Source: Tenggerimyces flavus (GTDB lineage: Bacteria; Actinomycetota; Actinomycetes; Propionibacteriales; Actinopolymorphaceae). Taken from it: a stretch of DNA of 64,000 bases. Location of the stretch: positions 1,116,001-1,180,000 of the forward strand of contig NZ_JAFBCM010000001.1 of assembly GCF_016907715.1 (NCBI RefSeq). Direction: 5' to 3'. The notes under the pieces were generated by a model. It worked only from the letters and a program-made list of their open reading frames with translations, made no database searches and had not been told where the DNA came from. Each line of letters begins with the position of its first letter. Within the stretch, counting starts at the first letter, position 1. Positions 8,126-16,147 of the stretch are shown piece after piece. Made by a program: the position numbers and the translations under genes.

Positions 8126-9409
8126 ATGAGCAGCCCGAACGTTGTCATGGTCCACTGGCACGATCTCGGCACCCACCTGGGCACGTACGGCGCAGACGGC
8201 GTCAGCAGCCCGGAGGTCGACCGGCTCGCCGGCGAAGGGGTGCGGTTCGACAGCGCGTTCTGCGCGACGCCGTTGTGTACGCCCGCGCGGAGCGCGCTGA
8301 TGACCGGCCGCTATCCGCACGACGTCGGCATCAACGGGCTGCAGCACCACGGCTGGGAGTACGCGCCCGACGTCCAGACGCTGCCGATGCTGCTGCGTAC
8401 GGCCGGCTATCGCAGCGCGAACTTCGGTATGCAGCACGAGTCGGCGGATCCCGCCCGGCTCGGCTACGACGAGGTCTACGACGCGCGCGACCCCACGACC
8501 GGCTGGCAGCGCGCGGACACCGTGGTGGACGAGGCGTCCGCGTGGCTGTCGGCGCCCGAGCGGCGGCAGGAGCCGTTCCTCGCCGTGGTCGGCTTCTTCG
8601 AGGTGCACCGGCCGTACCCGCCGGAGATCTACCCGCCGGACGATCCGGCGGGCGTGACCGTGCCGGCGTTCCTGCCGGACAACGCGTCGACCCGGGCGGA
8701 CCTGGCCGGGTTCCAGGGGTCGATCCGGATCGCGGACGCCGCGGTCGGGCGGCTGCTGGAGACGTTGCGCACGCAGCGCCTGCTCGAGAACACCTGGGTG
8801 ATCTTCACGACCGACCATGGGATGGCGTTCCCCGGCGGCAAGTCGACGCTGTACGACCCGGGCATCCGGATCTCGCTGATCGTGCGCCCGCCCGACGGCG
8901 CGGCGTACCGGCGCGGAACGGCGACCTCCCGACTCGCCGCGCACGTCGACGTCGTGCCGACGCTGCTCTCGCTCGCGGGCGCCTCGATCCCGGCCGAGGT
9001 GTCAGGGCTGAGCCACCTGGAGTGGCTGCGCGGCTCCGACCTCGCGATCCCGCGGGTGAACGTGTTCGCGGAGAAGACGTTCCACGACGCGTACGACCCG
9101 ATGCGCGCCGTGCGGACGGGACGCTGGAAGTACATCCGGAACTACGTTCCCGGCCCCCGGCTTGTGCTGCCGCTGGACATCGAGGCGAGCCAGACCCGCG
9201 CGGGTATGGGCGACGAGCACCTCACACCGCGCCCGGACGTCGAGCTGTACGACCTGGCCGACGACCCGGTGGAGCGGACGAACGTGGCCGGAAAGCCAGA
9301 ACTGGCTGAGATCGAGAACGATCTCAGCCAGCGCTTGGAGCAATGGCAGCGGGACACGCACGACCCGCTGCTCTCAGGGCCGATCCCCGCCCCTGCTGGC
9401 TTCAGCTGA
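8126..9409 (+). CDS. Type I sulfatase (formylglycine-dependent)
   Basis: 427-residue sulfatase-family hydrolase. The sulfatase signature CTPARSALMTGRYP puts the Cys converted to formylglycine at residue 51. Metal and substrate ligands appear in MVHWHDLG and in TTDHGMAFPGGKSTLYD. No signal peptide is evident, so it may be cytosolic. N-sulfoglucosamine sulfohydrolase-like enzymes share this layout, but the substrate is not determined. A TAAGGT hexamer overlapping the permease stop lies 7 bases before the ATG, suggesting its own leaderless promoter. A sulfatase-maturing enzyme is not in the window. Confidence 0.88.
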   Translation: MSSPNVVMVHWHDLGTHLGTYGADGVSSPEVDRLAGEGVRFDSAFCATPLCTPARSALMTGRYPHDVGINGLQHHGWEYAPDVQTLPMLLRTAGYRSANFGMQHESADPARLGYDEVYDARDPTTGWQRADTVVDEASAWLSAPERRQEPFLAVVGFFEVHRPYPPEIYPPDDPAGVTVPAFLPDNASTRADLAGFQGSIRIADAAVGRLLETLRTQRLLENTWVIFTTDHGMAFPGGKSTLYDPGIRISLIVRPPDGAAYRRGTATSRLAAHVDVVPTLLSLAGASIPAEVSGLSHLEWLRGSDLAIPRVNVFAEKTFHDAYDPMRAVRTGRWKYIRNYVPGPRLVLPLDIEASQTRAGMGDEHLTPRPDVELYDLADDPVERTNVAGKPELAEIENDLSQRLEQWQRDTHDPLLSGPIPAPAGFS

Positions 9410-9424
9410 GGCGGGAAAGAGCGC

Positions 9425-10282
9425 TCAGGTCCCGTCGTCGGTCGCGGTCCGCGTACGCGTGGTCCGCGGCCGGCTGTTCGCCGACTTGGCGGCCGACGTC
9501 TTCTTCGCCGCGGCCGGCTTGTCGGCGTCGCTCACCTTCTCCTCGGCCGCCGGAGCGTCCGGAGTGGTGGGCTTGTGTGGCTTGTCCGTACTGTCAGCGG
9601 CCGCCTCGTCCGGCGAGGCGCCGGCCTCGTCGTCGATCACGAGCTGGGAGTCGTCCGGCTTGTCCTCGACCTTGTCGGCCGGCTTGCTCTCCGTCACCGC
9701 GGTCGCGCTGGGCGGCGGCGTGTAGGCCGGCCGCGGCGGCGTCGTCGCGGGCATCGGCTGCCACTGCGAGTCCTGGCTGCTGCGCAGCGCCCGGTAGGCG
9801 GCCACCGCGCCGGCGGCCAGCGCACCGAAGACCAGCAGTCGCTTGAGCCAGCGCCCGCGCGGCTTCGCCGGTGCCTGCTCCAGCTCGCCCTTCAGCGCGG
9901 CGATCGCGGCCGTGCCGCGGCGCATCGCTTCCTCGCGGTACGGCTCGCTCGTCTCGACCGCGTCGTGCAGCCGGTCGCGAGCCCGATCGATCGCGGGCTC
10001 GAGGCGTTCCAGTGCCTCTTCCACGGCCGGAACGAGCCGGTCCATGGCGTCCTCGACCGCGGGCCCGATCCGGTCCCTGGCCTTGTCGACCGCGGGTCCG
10101 AGCCTGTCCTTGGCCTTGTCGACGGCTGGCTCGAGCCGTTCCCACGCCTTCTCCACCGCTGGCTCCAACCGATCCCATGCCTCTTCGACGATGGGGGTGG
10201 CCTTCTCCTGCGCGGACTCCGCGTAGGGCCGGACCTTCTCCGCCACCGTCGCCAGACCCGATCGCCTACTTCGGCGTCCCAT
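9425..10282 (-). CDS. DUF5324-like protein with 11-residue amphipathic repeats
   Basis: 285-residue protein. Residues ~33-110 hold about seven copies of an 11-residue repeat with consensus D/E-x-A-x-D/E-R-L-x-P-A-V (examples EKAWERLEPAV, DKARDRIGPAV). Such 11-mers form long amphipathic helices like those of apolipoproteins or LEA proteins. A single membrane segment follows (LLVFGALAAGAVAAYRAL, ~residues 150-167), then a long Pro/Ala/Lys/Asp-rich disordered tail. The layout and the position next to peptidyl-prolyl isomerase and CrgA match DUF5324 proteins of Streptomyces. A role at the membrane or cell envelope is likely; the function is unknown. Confidence 0.7.
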   Translation of the reverse strand: MGRRSRRSGLATVAEKVRPYAESAQEKATPIVEEAWDRLEPAVEKAWERLEPAVDKAKDRLGPAVDKARDRIGPAVEDAMDRLVPAVEEALERLEPAIDRARDRLHDAVETSEPYREEAMRRGTAAIAALKGELEQAPAKPRGRWLKRLLVFGALAAGAVAAYRALRSSQDSQWQPMPATTPPRPAYTPPPSATAVTESKPADKVEDKPDDSQLVIDDEAGASPDEAAADSTDKPHKPTTPDAPAAEEKVSDADKPAAAKKTSAAKSANSRPRTTRTRTATDDGT

Positions 10283-10458
10283 ATCTCACGCGCCTCCTCG
10301 TGCACTGTCCTTCGAACCGGCTGCGCACCGATGAGAAGAAACGGTACGCGCAACCGTTCAGGTTCTTCCTCTCGCCTTCCCCGTTCGCGCCCGATCATGC
10401 CCTGACGGGAATCTCACCGCATCTACCGAGCGTGATCGGACGTGCCCGAAGCGGGCTC

Positions 10459-10492
10459 CGGGGCGCCGCCGGGGCACCCCGGCGGCGCCCCG
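10459..10492. other. Very strong GC hairpin upstream of the isomerase gene
   Basis: GGGGCGCCGCCGGGG at 10460-10474 and its exact complement at 10477-10491 form a 15-bp stem that C10459-G10492 extends to 16 bp, with only two bases between the arms. It lies between two divergent genes, about 80 bases before the isomerase start, so it is not at a gene end. There is no T-tract on either side. It could be an insulator, an attenuator in a 5' leader, or simply GC-rich chance. Confidence 0.5.
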
Positions 10493-10569
10493 CTCGTTCG
10501 CGTGAAAGGATCGCGTCTTCAGTGTTTACTCACGGGTGGACAAGTCACGGGCGGAGAGAAGGGAGCCTG

Positions 10570-11100
10570 GTGAGCGAGGAAACCTACGCGACGTTCCGTA
10601 CGTCGCACGGCGACATTGTGGTGAAGCTGTTCTCGAACCACGCGCCGAAGACGGTACGCAACTTCGTCGAGCTGGCCGAGGGCAAGCGCGAGTGGATCGA
10701 CCCGGAGTCCGGGGAGAAGACCAACCGCCGGTTCTACGACGGCTTGACGTTCCACCGCGTGATCTCTGGGTTCATGATCCAGGGTGGCTGCCCGCTCGGT
10801 ACGGGCACGGGCGGTCCGGGGTACCGGTTCGAGGACGAGTTCCACCCCGAGCTGCGGTTCGACCGGCCGTACCTGTTCGCGATGGCGAACGCCGGGCCGA
10901 ACACGAACGGCTCGCAGTTCTTCATCACGGTCGGCCCACAGCCGCACCTGAACAACAAGCACTCGATCTTCGGCGAGGTCGTCGACCCCGCCGGGCAGAA
11001 GGTCGTCGACGAGATCAGCCAGGTTTCGACCGGCCAGATGGACCGGCCCAAGGAGCCCGTGATCGTCACGTCGGTCGACATCGAGCGCAAAGAGTCTTAG
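10570..11100 (+). CDS. ppiA: Cyclophilin-type peptidyl-prolyl cis-trans isomerase
   Basis: 176-residue single-domain cyclophilin. The active-site motifs are clear: FHRVISGFMIQGG (catalytic Arg), then GTGGPGYRFEDEF and ANAGPNTNGSQFFIT. No signal peptide, so it is a cytosolic folding catalyst for Xaa-Pro bonds. The GTG start at 10570 is preceded by GGGAG. It sits at the same near-origin position as ppiA of Mycobacterium and its Streptomyces counterpart, next to the rhomboid gene, 36 bases downstream. Confidence 0.93.
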   Translation: MSEETYATFRTSHGDIVVKLFSNHAPKTVRNFVELAEGKREWIDPESGEKTNRRFYDGLTFHRVISGFMIQGGCPLGTGTGGPGYRFEDEFHPELRFDRPYLFAMANAGPNTNGSQFFITVGPQPHLNNKHSIFGEVVDPAGQKVVDEISQVSTGQMDRPKEPVIVTSVDIERKES

Positions 11101-11136
11101 CAAGACCAGGCCGCACCGGGAGGGGTACGGGGACCG

Positions 11137-12045
11137 ATGACCGACGAGTCACGGCGCCCGGACGAGGGCGCGAACGTCGATCCTGCTGGCGTGCCCGCGG
11201 ACGAGGCCGTACCCACCTGCTACCGGCATCCGGACCGCGAGAGCTACATCCGCTGCCAGCGGTGTGATCGTTACATCTGTCCGGACTGCCAGCGGCAGGC
11301 CTCGGTCGGCTTCCAGTGCGTGGAGTGCGTACGGGAGGGCCAGCGCGACCAGCCGGCCGCCCGTACCCGCTTCGGCGGCGTCATCCGCGGCAACGACGGC
11401 GTGGTGACGAAGGTCATCCTCGGCATCAACATCGTGATCTTCGTGCTGGGCATGCTGAGCCCGGCGCTGATCCAGTGGATGCAGCTGGTGGGCCGGATCG
11501 GCTTCGCCGACCAGATCGGCGCCGCTGGCGGCGTTGCAGGAGGCGAGGTCTGGCGGCTGATCACCTCGGTGTTCGTGCACGTACAGATCTGGCACCTCGC
11601 GGTGAACATGTTCACGCTGTGGATCCTCGGTCCGCCGCTCGAGCGGCTGCTCGGCCGGGCCCGGTTCACCGCGCTGTACCTGGTGGCGGGCCTGACCGGC
11701 TCGGCGGTGGCGTACGCGTTCACCGATCCGCGGGTCGGCGTGGTCGGCGCCTCGGGCGCCCTGTTCGGTCTGTTCGGCGCGACCGTGATGCTGTCGCGCA
11801 AGATGAAGGCCGACATGAGCTGGTTCCTGGGGACGCTGGCGATCAACGTGGTGATCAACGTCCTGTTCGCCCGGTTCCTGTCCTGGCAGGGGCACCTGGG
11901 TGGCTTCATCGGCGGGCTCTTGCTCGGCGCCGCGTTGGCGTACGCACCCCGCGAGCGGCGGGACCTTTACCAGATCCTCGGCTTCGTCGGCGTCGGCTTA
12001 CTCGCCATCGGGCTGATCGTCTGGCGGACGGCCTCGCTGGTCTAG
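11137..12045 (+). CDS. Rhomboid family intramembrane serine protease with N-terminal zinc finger
   Basis: 302 residues. Residues ~28-65 hold a B-box-like zinc site: CYRHPDRESYIRCQRC followed by DRYICPDC and CVEC, commonly seen in actinobacterial rhomboids. The rhomboid core follows: a first membrane helix, then HLAVNMFTLWILG, the nucleophile motif GASGALFG, and the catalytic His in GHLGGFIGG. It should cleave membrane proteins within the bilayer; no substrate is known. It is co-oriented with the isomerase gene and converges on pabA/trpG. The position fits the conserved near-origin cluster. Confidence 0.93.
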   Translation: MTDESRRPDEGANVDPAGVPADEAVPTCYRHPDRESYIRCQRCDRYICPDCQRQASVGFQCVECVREGQRDQPAARTRFGGVIRGNDGVVTKVILGINIVIFVLGMLSPALIQWMQLVGRIGFADQIGAAGGVAGGEVWRLITSVFVHVQIWHLAVNMFTLWILGPPLERLLGRARFTALYLVAGLTGSAVAYAFTDPRVGVVGASGALFGLFGATVMLSRKMKADMSWFLGTLAINVVINVLFARFLSWQGHLGGFIGGLLLGAALAYAPRERRDLYQILGFVGVGLLAIGLIVWRTASLV

Positions 12046-12050
12046 CTGGT

Positions 12051-12677
12051 CTAGCTGGCCTTCACTACTGGGGCCAGTCCGACCGAACGTTCGACCGCGT
12101 CGGGCATTCCGCAGGTCAGCAGCCAGTTCGCGAGCATCCGGTGCCCGCCCTCGGTGAGCACCGACTCCGGGTGGAACTGCACGCCCTCCACCGCCACGTC
12201 CTTGTGCCGCAGCGCCATGATCACGTCGGACTCGGTGCGCGCGGTCACGGCGAACACGTCCGGCACCGTCTCCGGCTCGACCGCGAGCGAGTGGTACCTC
12301 GTCGCGGTGAACGGGTCCGGCAGCCCGGCCAGCACGCCCGCGCCGTCGTGGTGGACGAGGCTGGTCTTGCCGTGCAGCAGCTCCGGCGCGCGCGAGACCG
12401 TGCCGCCGTACGCGACCGCCATCGCCTGCAGGCCGAGACACACGCCGAACAGAGGGACCTTTCCGGCCATCTCCTGGACCAGCTCGACGCAGACCCCCGC
12501 GTTCTCCGGCGTCCCCGGGCCCGGTGACAGCAGCACACCGGCGTACCCCTCGGCCTCCTTGGGCTCGAGCGTGTCGTTGCGGCGGACGTCGCACTCGGCG
12601 CCGAGCTGGTAGAGGTACTGGACCAGGTTGAACACGAACGAGTCGTAGTTGTCCACGACGAGGATGCGGGTGGTCAC
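12051..12677 (-). CDS. pabA/trpG: Aminodeoxychorismate/anthranilate synthase glutamine amidotransferase subunit
   Basis: 208-residue class I glutamine amidotransferase. Features are LVVDNYDSFVFNLVQYL at the start, SPGPGTPENAG, the nucleophile motif GVCLGLQAM (catalytic Cys ~residue 79) and the His/Glu pair in VEGVQFHPESVL. It supplies ammonia to PabB or TrpE; neither partner gene is in the window, so folate versus tryptophan use cannot be decided. The gene is the Rv0013-type member of the near-origin block, immediately downstream of the DUF881 gene on the same strand. Confidence 0.93.
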   Translation of the reverse strand: MTTRILVVDNYDSFVFNLVQYLYQLGAECDVRRNDTLEPKEAEGYAGVLLSPGPGTPENAGVCVELVQEMAGKVPLFGVCLGLQAMAVAYGGTVSRAPELLHGKTSLVHHDGAGVLAGLPDPFTATRYHSLAVEPETVPDVFAVTARTESDVIMALRHKDVAVEGVQFHPESVLTEGGHRMLANWLLTCGMPDAVERSVGLAPVVKAS

Positions 12678-12681
12678 CCGC

Positions 12682-13575
12682 TCATTGTGCCGGCTTGCCC
12701 TCTTGGGCGAACGTGAGGTCGATCGACCCCTCGAACGCCGGCATCCGCAGCGACGGCGCGCGCTCGACGTCCCAGCCGAGCTGGAAGCGCTTGTTGTTGA
12801 CGTACTCGAGGTAGATCTTGACCTGCCGCGACTGGAACAGCGCGTCGCTCATCGCGTCGGCGTCACCGATCGCGGAGATCTTGTACGGCGGGGAGTACGG
12901 CACGCCGTGCAGCACCACGTTGTTGCCGACGCAGCGGATCGCCGAGGTCGAGATCACCCGCTGGCCCTGGATCGTCATCGCCTCGGCGCCGCCCGCCCAG
13001 AGCGCGTTGACCACCGCCTGGATGTCCTGCTGGTGGACGACGAACGCGTCGAGGTCGGTCGCGCCCTTGCTCACCCCGCGGGGCGCGTCGTCGAGCGTGA
13101 CCGTGAGGCCAGGCCCGGTGACGGAGGTGAGCCCGGCGGTCGGTGCGGACGCGTCGGCGAGCTCCTGCGCCTGCCGTACCTCGGTGTTGTTGACCTGCCG
13201 GCCGAGCGCGTCGGTCTCGGCTCTGATTAGTTGGCGTTCCTCGTTCAGCGCCTTGTTGCGCTGCGACTCGGCGCGGATGAGGTCGATCAGGTCGGTCTGC
13301 CGTTCGGCCCGCAGGTCCGTGCCCTGCGCGTTCACCGCGCTGGTGATGGCGAGGAACCCGGCGACGGCGAACGCCGCGCCGGCGAGAAGCTTCGGTATCA
13401 GCGGCTTGCGCGGGCTAGGCTGCTCATCGAGCTCGGGCCCGTCGCTGTCGGCGCCGTCCGGGCCGCCGTCATCGGAGCCGCGGTGGCCGTAGCGGGAACG
13501 AACGGCATCGAGCACGACGCGTAGCGCCGTCCGCGAGTCCACCCGTTCGCTCTTCACTCGCCCTCCGGTCCGCAC
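12682..13575 (-). CDS. DUF881 family membrane-anchored protein
   Basis: 297 residues. A basic and acidic cytosolic N-terminus is followed by one membrane helix (LLAGAAFAVAGFLAITSA, ~residues 63-80). A coiled segment (AERQTDLIDLIRAESQRNKA) and the DUF881 domain (SVTGPGLTVTLDD onwards) lie outside the membrane. This corresponds to Rv0012, always near crgA and trpG. A GTG at 13557 has a close GGAGGG site and may be the real start instead of the GTG at 13575. A link to division or the cell wall is suggested only by position. Confidence 0.85.
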   Translation of the reverse strand: MRTGGRVKSERVDSRTALRVVLDAVRSRYGHRGSDDGGPDGADSDGPELDEQPSPRKPLIPKLLAGAAFAVAGFLAITSAVNAQGTDLRAERQTDLIDLIRAESQRNKALNEERQLIRAETDALGRQVNNTEVRQAQELADASAPTAGLTSVTGPGLTVTLDDAPRGVSKGATDLDAFVVHQQDIQAVVNALWAGGAEAMTIQGQRVISTSAIRCVGNNVVLHGVPYSPPYKISAIGDADAMSDALFQSRQVKIYLEYVNNKRFQLGWDVERAPSLRMPAFEGSIDLTFAQEGKPAQ

Positions 13576-13679
13576 GCCCGAGACCCCGTTGACTACGCTA
13601 ACCGAGTCCAGAGCTGTTGGTACCCCCGGTCCGCCACAAGCCCGGGGCGGAAGCCTGCGAAATCCGGGAGGATGGCGAC

Positions 13680-13940
13680 GTGCCTGAGTCGAAGAACCGC
13701 AAGAAGGACGTCTTCACGCCGCCGCCGGAGAAGTCGACCACGAAGAAGGCCCGCCTCGGTGGCGGCCGCTGGGTCGCTCCGGTCATGGTGGCCTGTTTCG
13801 TGCTCGGCCTGATCTGGATCGTGACGTTCTACATCGCCGGGAAGCAGATTCCGGTGATGAGCGACCTGAACAACTGGAACATCCTGATCGGCATGGGTCT
13901 GATCGCCGTGGGCTTCGTCGTCTCCACGCAGTGGAAGTAG
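13680..13940 (+). CDS. crgA: Cell division protein CrgA
   Basis: 86-residue CrgA. The N-terminus is charged and contains PESKNRKKDVFTPP; two membrane helices follow (WVAPVMVACFVLGLIWIVTFY and WNILIGMGLIAVGFVVS) separated by YIAGKQIPVMSDLNN, which matches the family closely. CrgA binds FtsZ, FtsQ and penicillin-binding proteins and tunes septation in actinobacteria. The GTG at 13680 is preceded by GGGAGGATGGCGAC. The gene points towards pknB; the intervening 307 bases contain DnaA-box-like repeats and a terminator. Confidence 0.95.
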   Translation: MPESKNRKKDVFTPPPEKSTTKKARLGGGRWVAPVMVACFVLGLIWIVTFYIAGKQIPVMSDLNNWNILIGMGLIAVGFVVSTQWK

Positions 13941-13978
13941 CCCTGAGTGATGTCAGCGGTGTGATTACACCGATGTAG

Positions 13979-14114
13979 TTCTCCACACTGGTGGATAAGC
14001 CTGTGGATAACTCGGATCTCGGTGTGAGCCACGCCTAGGACCGAAGATCGCTGTGGACGTCTGCCAGCCCTGAGAGCAACCGAACCCACCCCCTGTGGGC
14101 AGCCCTGTGGATGA
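13979..14114. promoter_or_regulatory. Cluster of DnaA-box-like sites
   Basis: A perfect TTATCCACA box lies on the minus strand at 14002-14010 (TGTGGATAA on the plus strand). One-mismatch copies are TTCTCCACA at 13979-13987, TTATCCACC on the minus strand at 13990-13998 and TCATCCACA on the minus strand at 14106-14114. A weaker copy (TGTGGACGT) is at 14052-14060. Three lie within 32 bases in a high-GC genome. dnaA and dnaN are not in this window, so this is not the classical oriC position; titration or replication control is an inference. Confidence 0.55.
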
Positions 14115-14197
14115 AGCGGGGCACGCCTGAGGCGGGTGGGTTCACTCTTCGTGGTCGACCGCCGCACATGCCGTGCTCAGCCGGCGCCCAGAAACGA

Positions 14198-14234
14198 CGA
14201 GGCCGGCCACACCATCACGGTGTGGCCGGCCTCG
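14198..14234 (-). terminator. Intrinsic terminator of the pknB operon
   Basis: CGAGGCCGGCCACACC and its exact complement form a 16-bp stem around a 5-base loop. It lies just after the pknB stop in the direction of transcription and is followed by a T-rich TCGTTTCT. It may also stop crgA transcripts from the other side. Confidence 0.85.
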
Positions 14235-14247
14235 ATCCGTTCTCTGT

Positions 14248-16122
14248 CTAGCCGAAGACTGTCCGCCAGAACGACGACCAGCCGGCGAAGACGCCTTGGC
14301 CCTCGTTCGACCCGGAGCGGCCAGGCAGCTCCAAGCCGCCGCCCTCTTCTTCCTCGGTCTGCGTCGGGTCGGGGCTCGGGCTCTCCGACGCGGTCTCCGA
14401 CGGTGACGGGTCCGGGGAGTCCGACGGCGACGGTTCCACGTCCGGCTCGGTCGCGACGATGATCGTCACGGTCGAGTTCACCTTGCGGCGCTCGCCCTCG
14501 CCCGGGATCTGCTCGAGGACCGTCCCCGGCTCCTCCGAGGTAGACGTCTCGTACTCCGGCGTCACCTTGAAGCCCGCGTCCCGCAACATCGCTGTCGCGC
14601 GCTGCTCGGTCTCGCCGACGACGTCCGGCACCTCGACCAGGCCGGCGGAGTACGTCAGCGTGATCACCGTGTTCGGCGGCTGCTGCGTGCCCTCGGCCGG
14701 GTCGGCGCTGAGGACCTCGCCCGCCTCCGCTTCCGACGTCTCGTCTTCCTTCTCCGAGACCTGGAAGCCCGCGTCCTCGAGCTTCTTCCGCGCCGCGTCG
14801 AGCTTCAGCCCGACCACCGGCGGTACGGCGGTCAGCTGCTGCCCGGACGACACCGTCAGCTCGACCTCGGTGTTCGGCGCGACGGGCGCACCGGCGGCCG
14901 GGTTCGTGCTGATGATCTGCCCCTTGGGCACCTCGTCGTTTGCGACGTTCTTGATCGCCCCGACCCGAAGTCCCTGCGCCTGCAGGTCCGCGGTGGCCTG
15001 CTCGACGTTCTTCCCGATCATGGTCGGAACGAGCACGTTCTTCGGCTCGTCGTCCCCACTCATCATCTCGGTCAGGATGAACGCCGCGACGCCGAGGACG
15101 AAGACGACCGCGATCGTGAGCAGGATGTACGCCAACCGCCGGTTGCGCTTCTCCTTCTCGGTCATGTCGTCCGCGCCGGGCTGCTCGCCGGTGTAGTCCG
15201 ACGCCGGGTACGGCGACGGCACCTCGTCCGGCGGCATGAAGCGCGCGGTCGCGTCGATCGGTACGACCGGCGCCACGACCCGCTGACCGGCCAGCGCGCG
15301 GTCGATGTCGGCCCGCATCTCCGCCGCCGACTGGTACCGGTCGTACGGCTTCTTCTGCAGCGCCTTCAGCGTGATCGCGTCGCCCTCCGGCGGCACCTCC
15401 GGGTCGACCATCGACGGCGGCCGCGGCTCTTCCCGCACGTGCTGGTACGCCACCGACACCGGCGAGTCGCCCACGAACGGCGGCCGCGAGGTCAGCAGCT
15501 CGTACAGCAGGCAGCCCGTGGAGTAGATGTCGGACCGCGCGTCCACCGACTCGCCGCGCGCCTGCTCCGGGGAGAGGTACTGCGCGGTGCCGATCACGGC
15601 GGCGGTCTGCGTCATCGTCGCGGACGCGTCCGCCACCGCACGCGCGATGCCGAAGTCCATGACCTTGACGTCGCCGGACGGCGTGAGCATGACGTTCGCC
15701 GGCTTGATGTCGCGGTGCACGATGCCGGCGCGGTGGCTGTACTCCAGCGCCTCGAGGATGTCGCCGGTGATCTCCATCGCCCGCTCGGGCAGGATTCGCC
15801 GGCCCTCGCGCAGCACGTCGCGCAGCGTGCGGCCCTGGACGTACTCCATCACGATGTACGGGACGGAGACCTCGCCGACCTTCTCCTCGCCGGTGTCGTA
15901 CACGGCGACGATCGACGGGTGGTTGAGGCCCGCTGCGGACTGTGCCTCGCGCCGGAAGCGCGCCTGGAACGTCGGGTCGGTGGCGAGGTCGACGCGCAGC
16001 GTCTTGACCGCGACCGTCCGGCCGAGCCGGCGGTCGATGCCGATCCGGACCTCGGCCATGCCGCCGTGTCCGATCACGTCGCCCAGCTCGTACCGGCCGC
16101 CGAGGTATCGCGGCTCAGTCAT
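14248..16122 (-). CDS. pknB: Serine/threonine protein kinase PknB with PASTA repeats
   Basis: 624 residues. The N-terminal kinase domain has GHGGMAEV, Lys40 in VAVKTL, HRDIKPANV (136-144) and DFG (156-158). A Ser/Thr-containing activation segment follows (ATMTQTAAVIGTAQYLSPEQ). One membrane helix (~residues 330-350) precedes three PASTA repeats outside the cell, which sense muropeptides, lipid II or peptidoglycan. A ~60-residue acidic Pro/Ser tail ends FAGWSSFWRTVFG. Mycobacterial PknB has four PASTA repeats. The ATG at 16122 is chosen for its GGAG site; an ATG at 16137 has none. It is the last gene of the FhaA-to-PknB operon. Confidence 0.95.
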   Translation of the reverse strand: MTEPRYLGGRYELGDVIGHGGMAEVRIGIDRRLGRTVAVKTLRVDLATDPTFQARFRREAQSAAGLNHPSIVAVYDTGEEKVGEVSVPYIVMEYVQGRTLRDVLREGRRILPERAMEITGDILEALEYSHRAGIVHRDIKPANVMLTPSGDVKVMDFGIARAVADASATMTQTAAVIGTAQYLSPEQARGESVDARSDIYSTGCLLYELLTSRPPFVGDSPVSVAYQHVREEPRPPSMVDPEVPPEGDAITLKALQKKPYDRYQSAAEMRADIDRALAGQRVVAPVVPIDATARFMPPDEVPSPYPASDYTGEQPGADDMTEKEKRNRRLAYILLTIAVVFVLGVAAFILTEMMSGDDEPKNVLVPTMIGKNVEQATADLQAQGLRVGAIKNVANDEVPKGQIISTNPAAGAPVAPNTEVELTVSSGQQLTAVPPVVGLKLDAARKKLEDAGFQVSEKEDETSEAEAGEVLSADPAEGTQQPPNTVITLTYSAGLVEVPDVVGETEQRATAMLRDAGFKVTPEYETSTSEEPGTVLEQIPGEGERRKVNSTVTIIVATEPDVEPSPSDSPDPSPSETASESPSPDPTQTEEEEGGGLELPGRSGSNEGQGVFAGWSSFWRTVFG

Positions 16123-16147
16123 GCGCTCACTCTCCATGTGCAGCGGG

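Larger units (their letters stand above)
13941..14247. other. 307-base gap between convergent crgA and pknB
   Basis: Both neighbouring genes end here, so no promoter for them is expected. The left half holds several DnaA-box-like nonamers (13979-14114) and the right half a 16-bp terminator hairpin (14198-14234). No convincing gene was found. Confidence 0.7.

Noticed and set aside
13941-14247. Chromosomal origin oriC
   Set aside because: dnaA and dnaN are absent and only about five DnaA-like boxes are present, far fewer than the origin of related bacteria.
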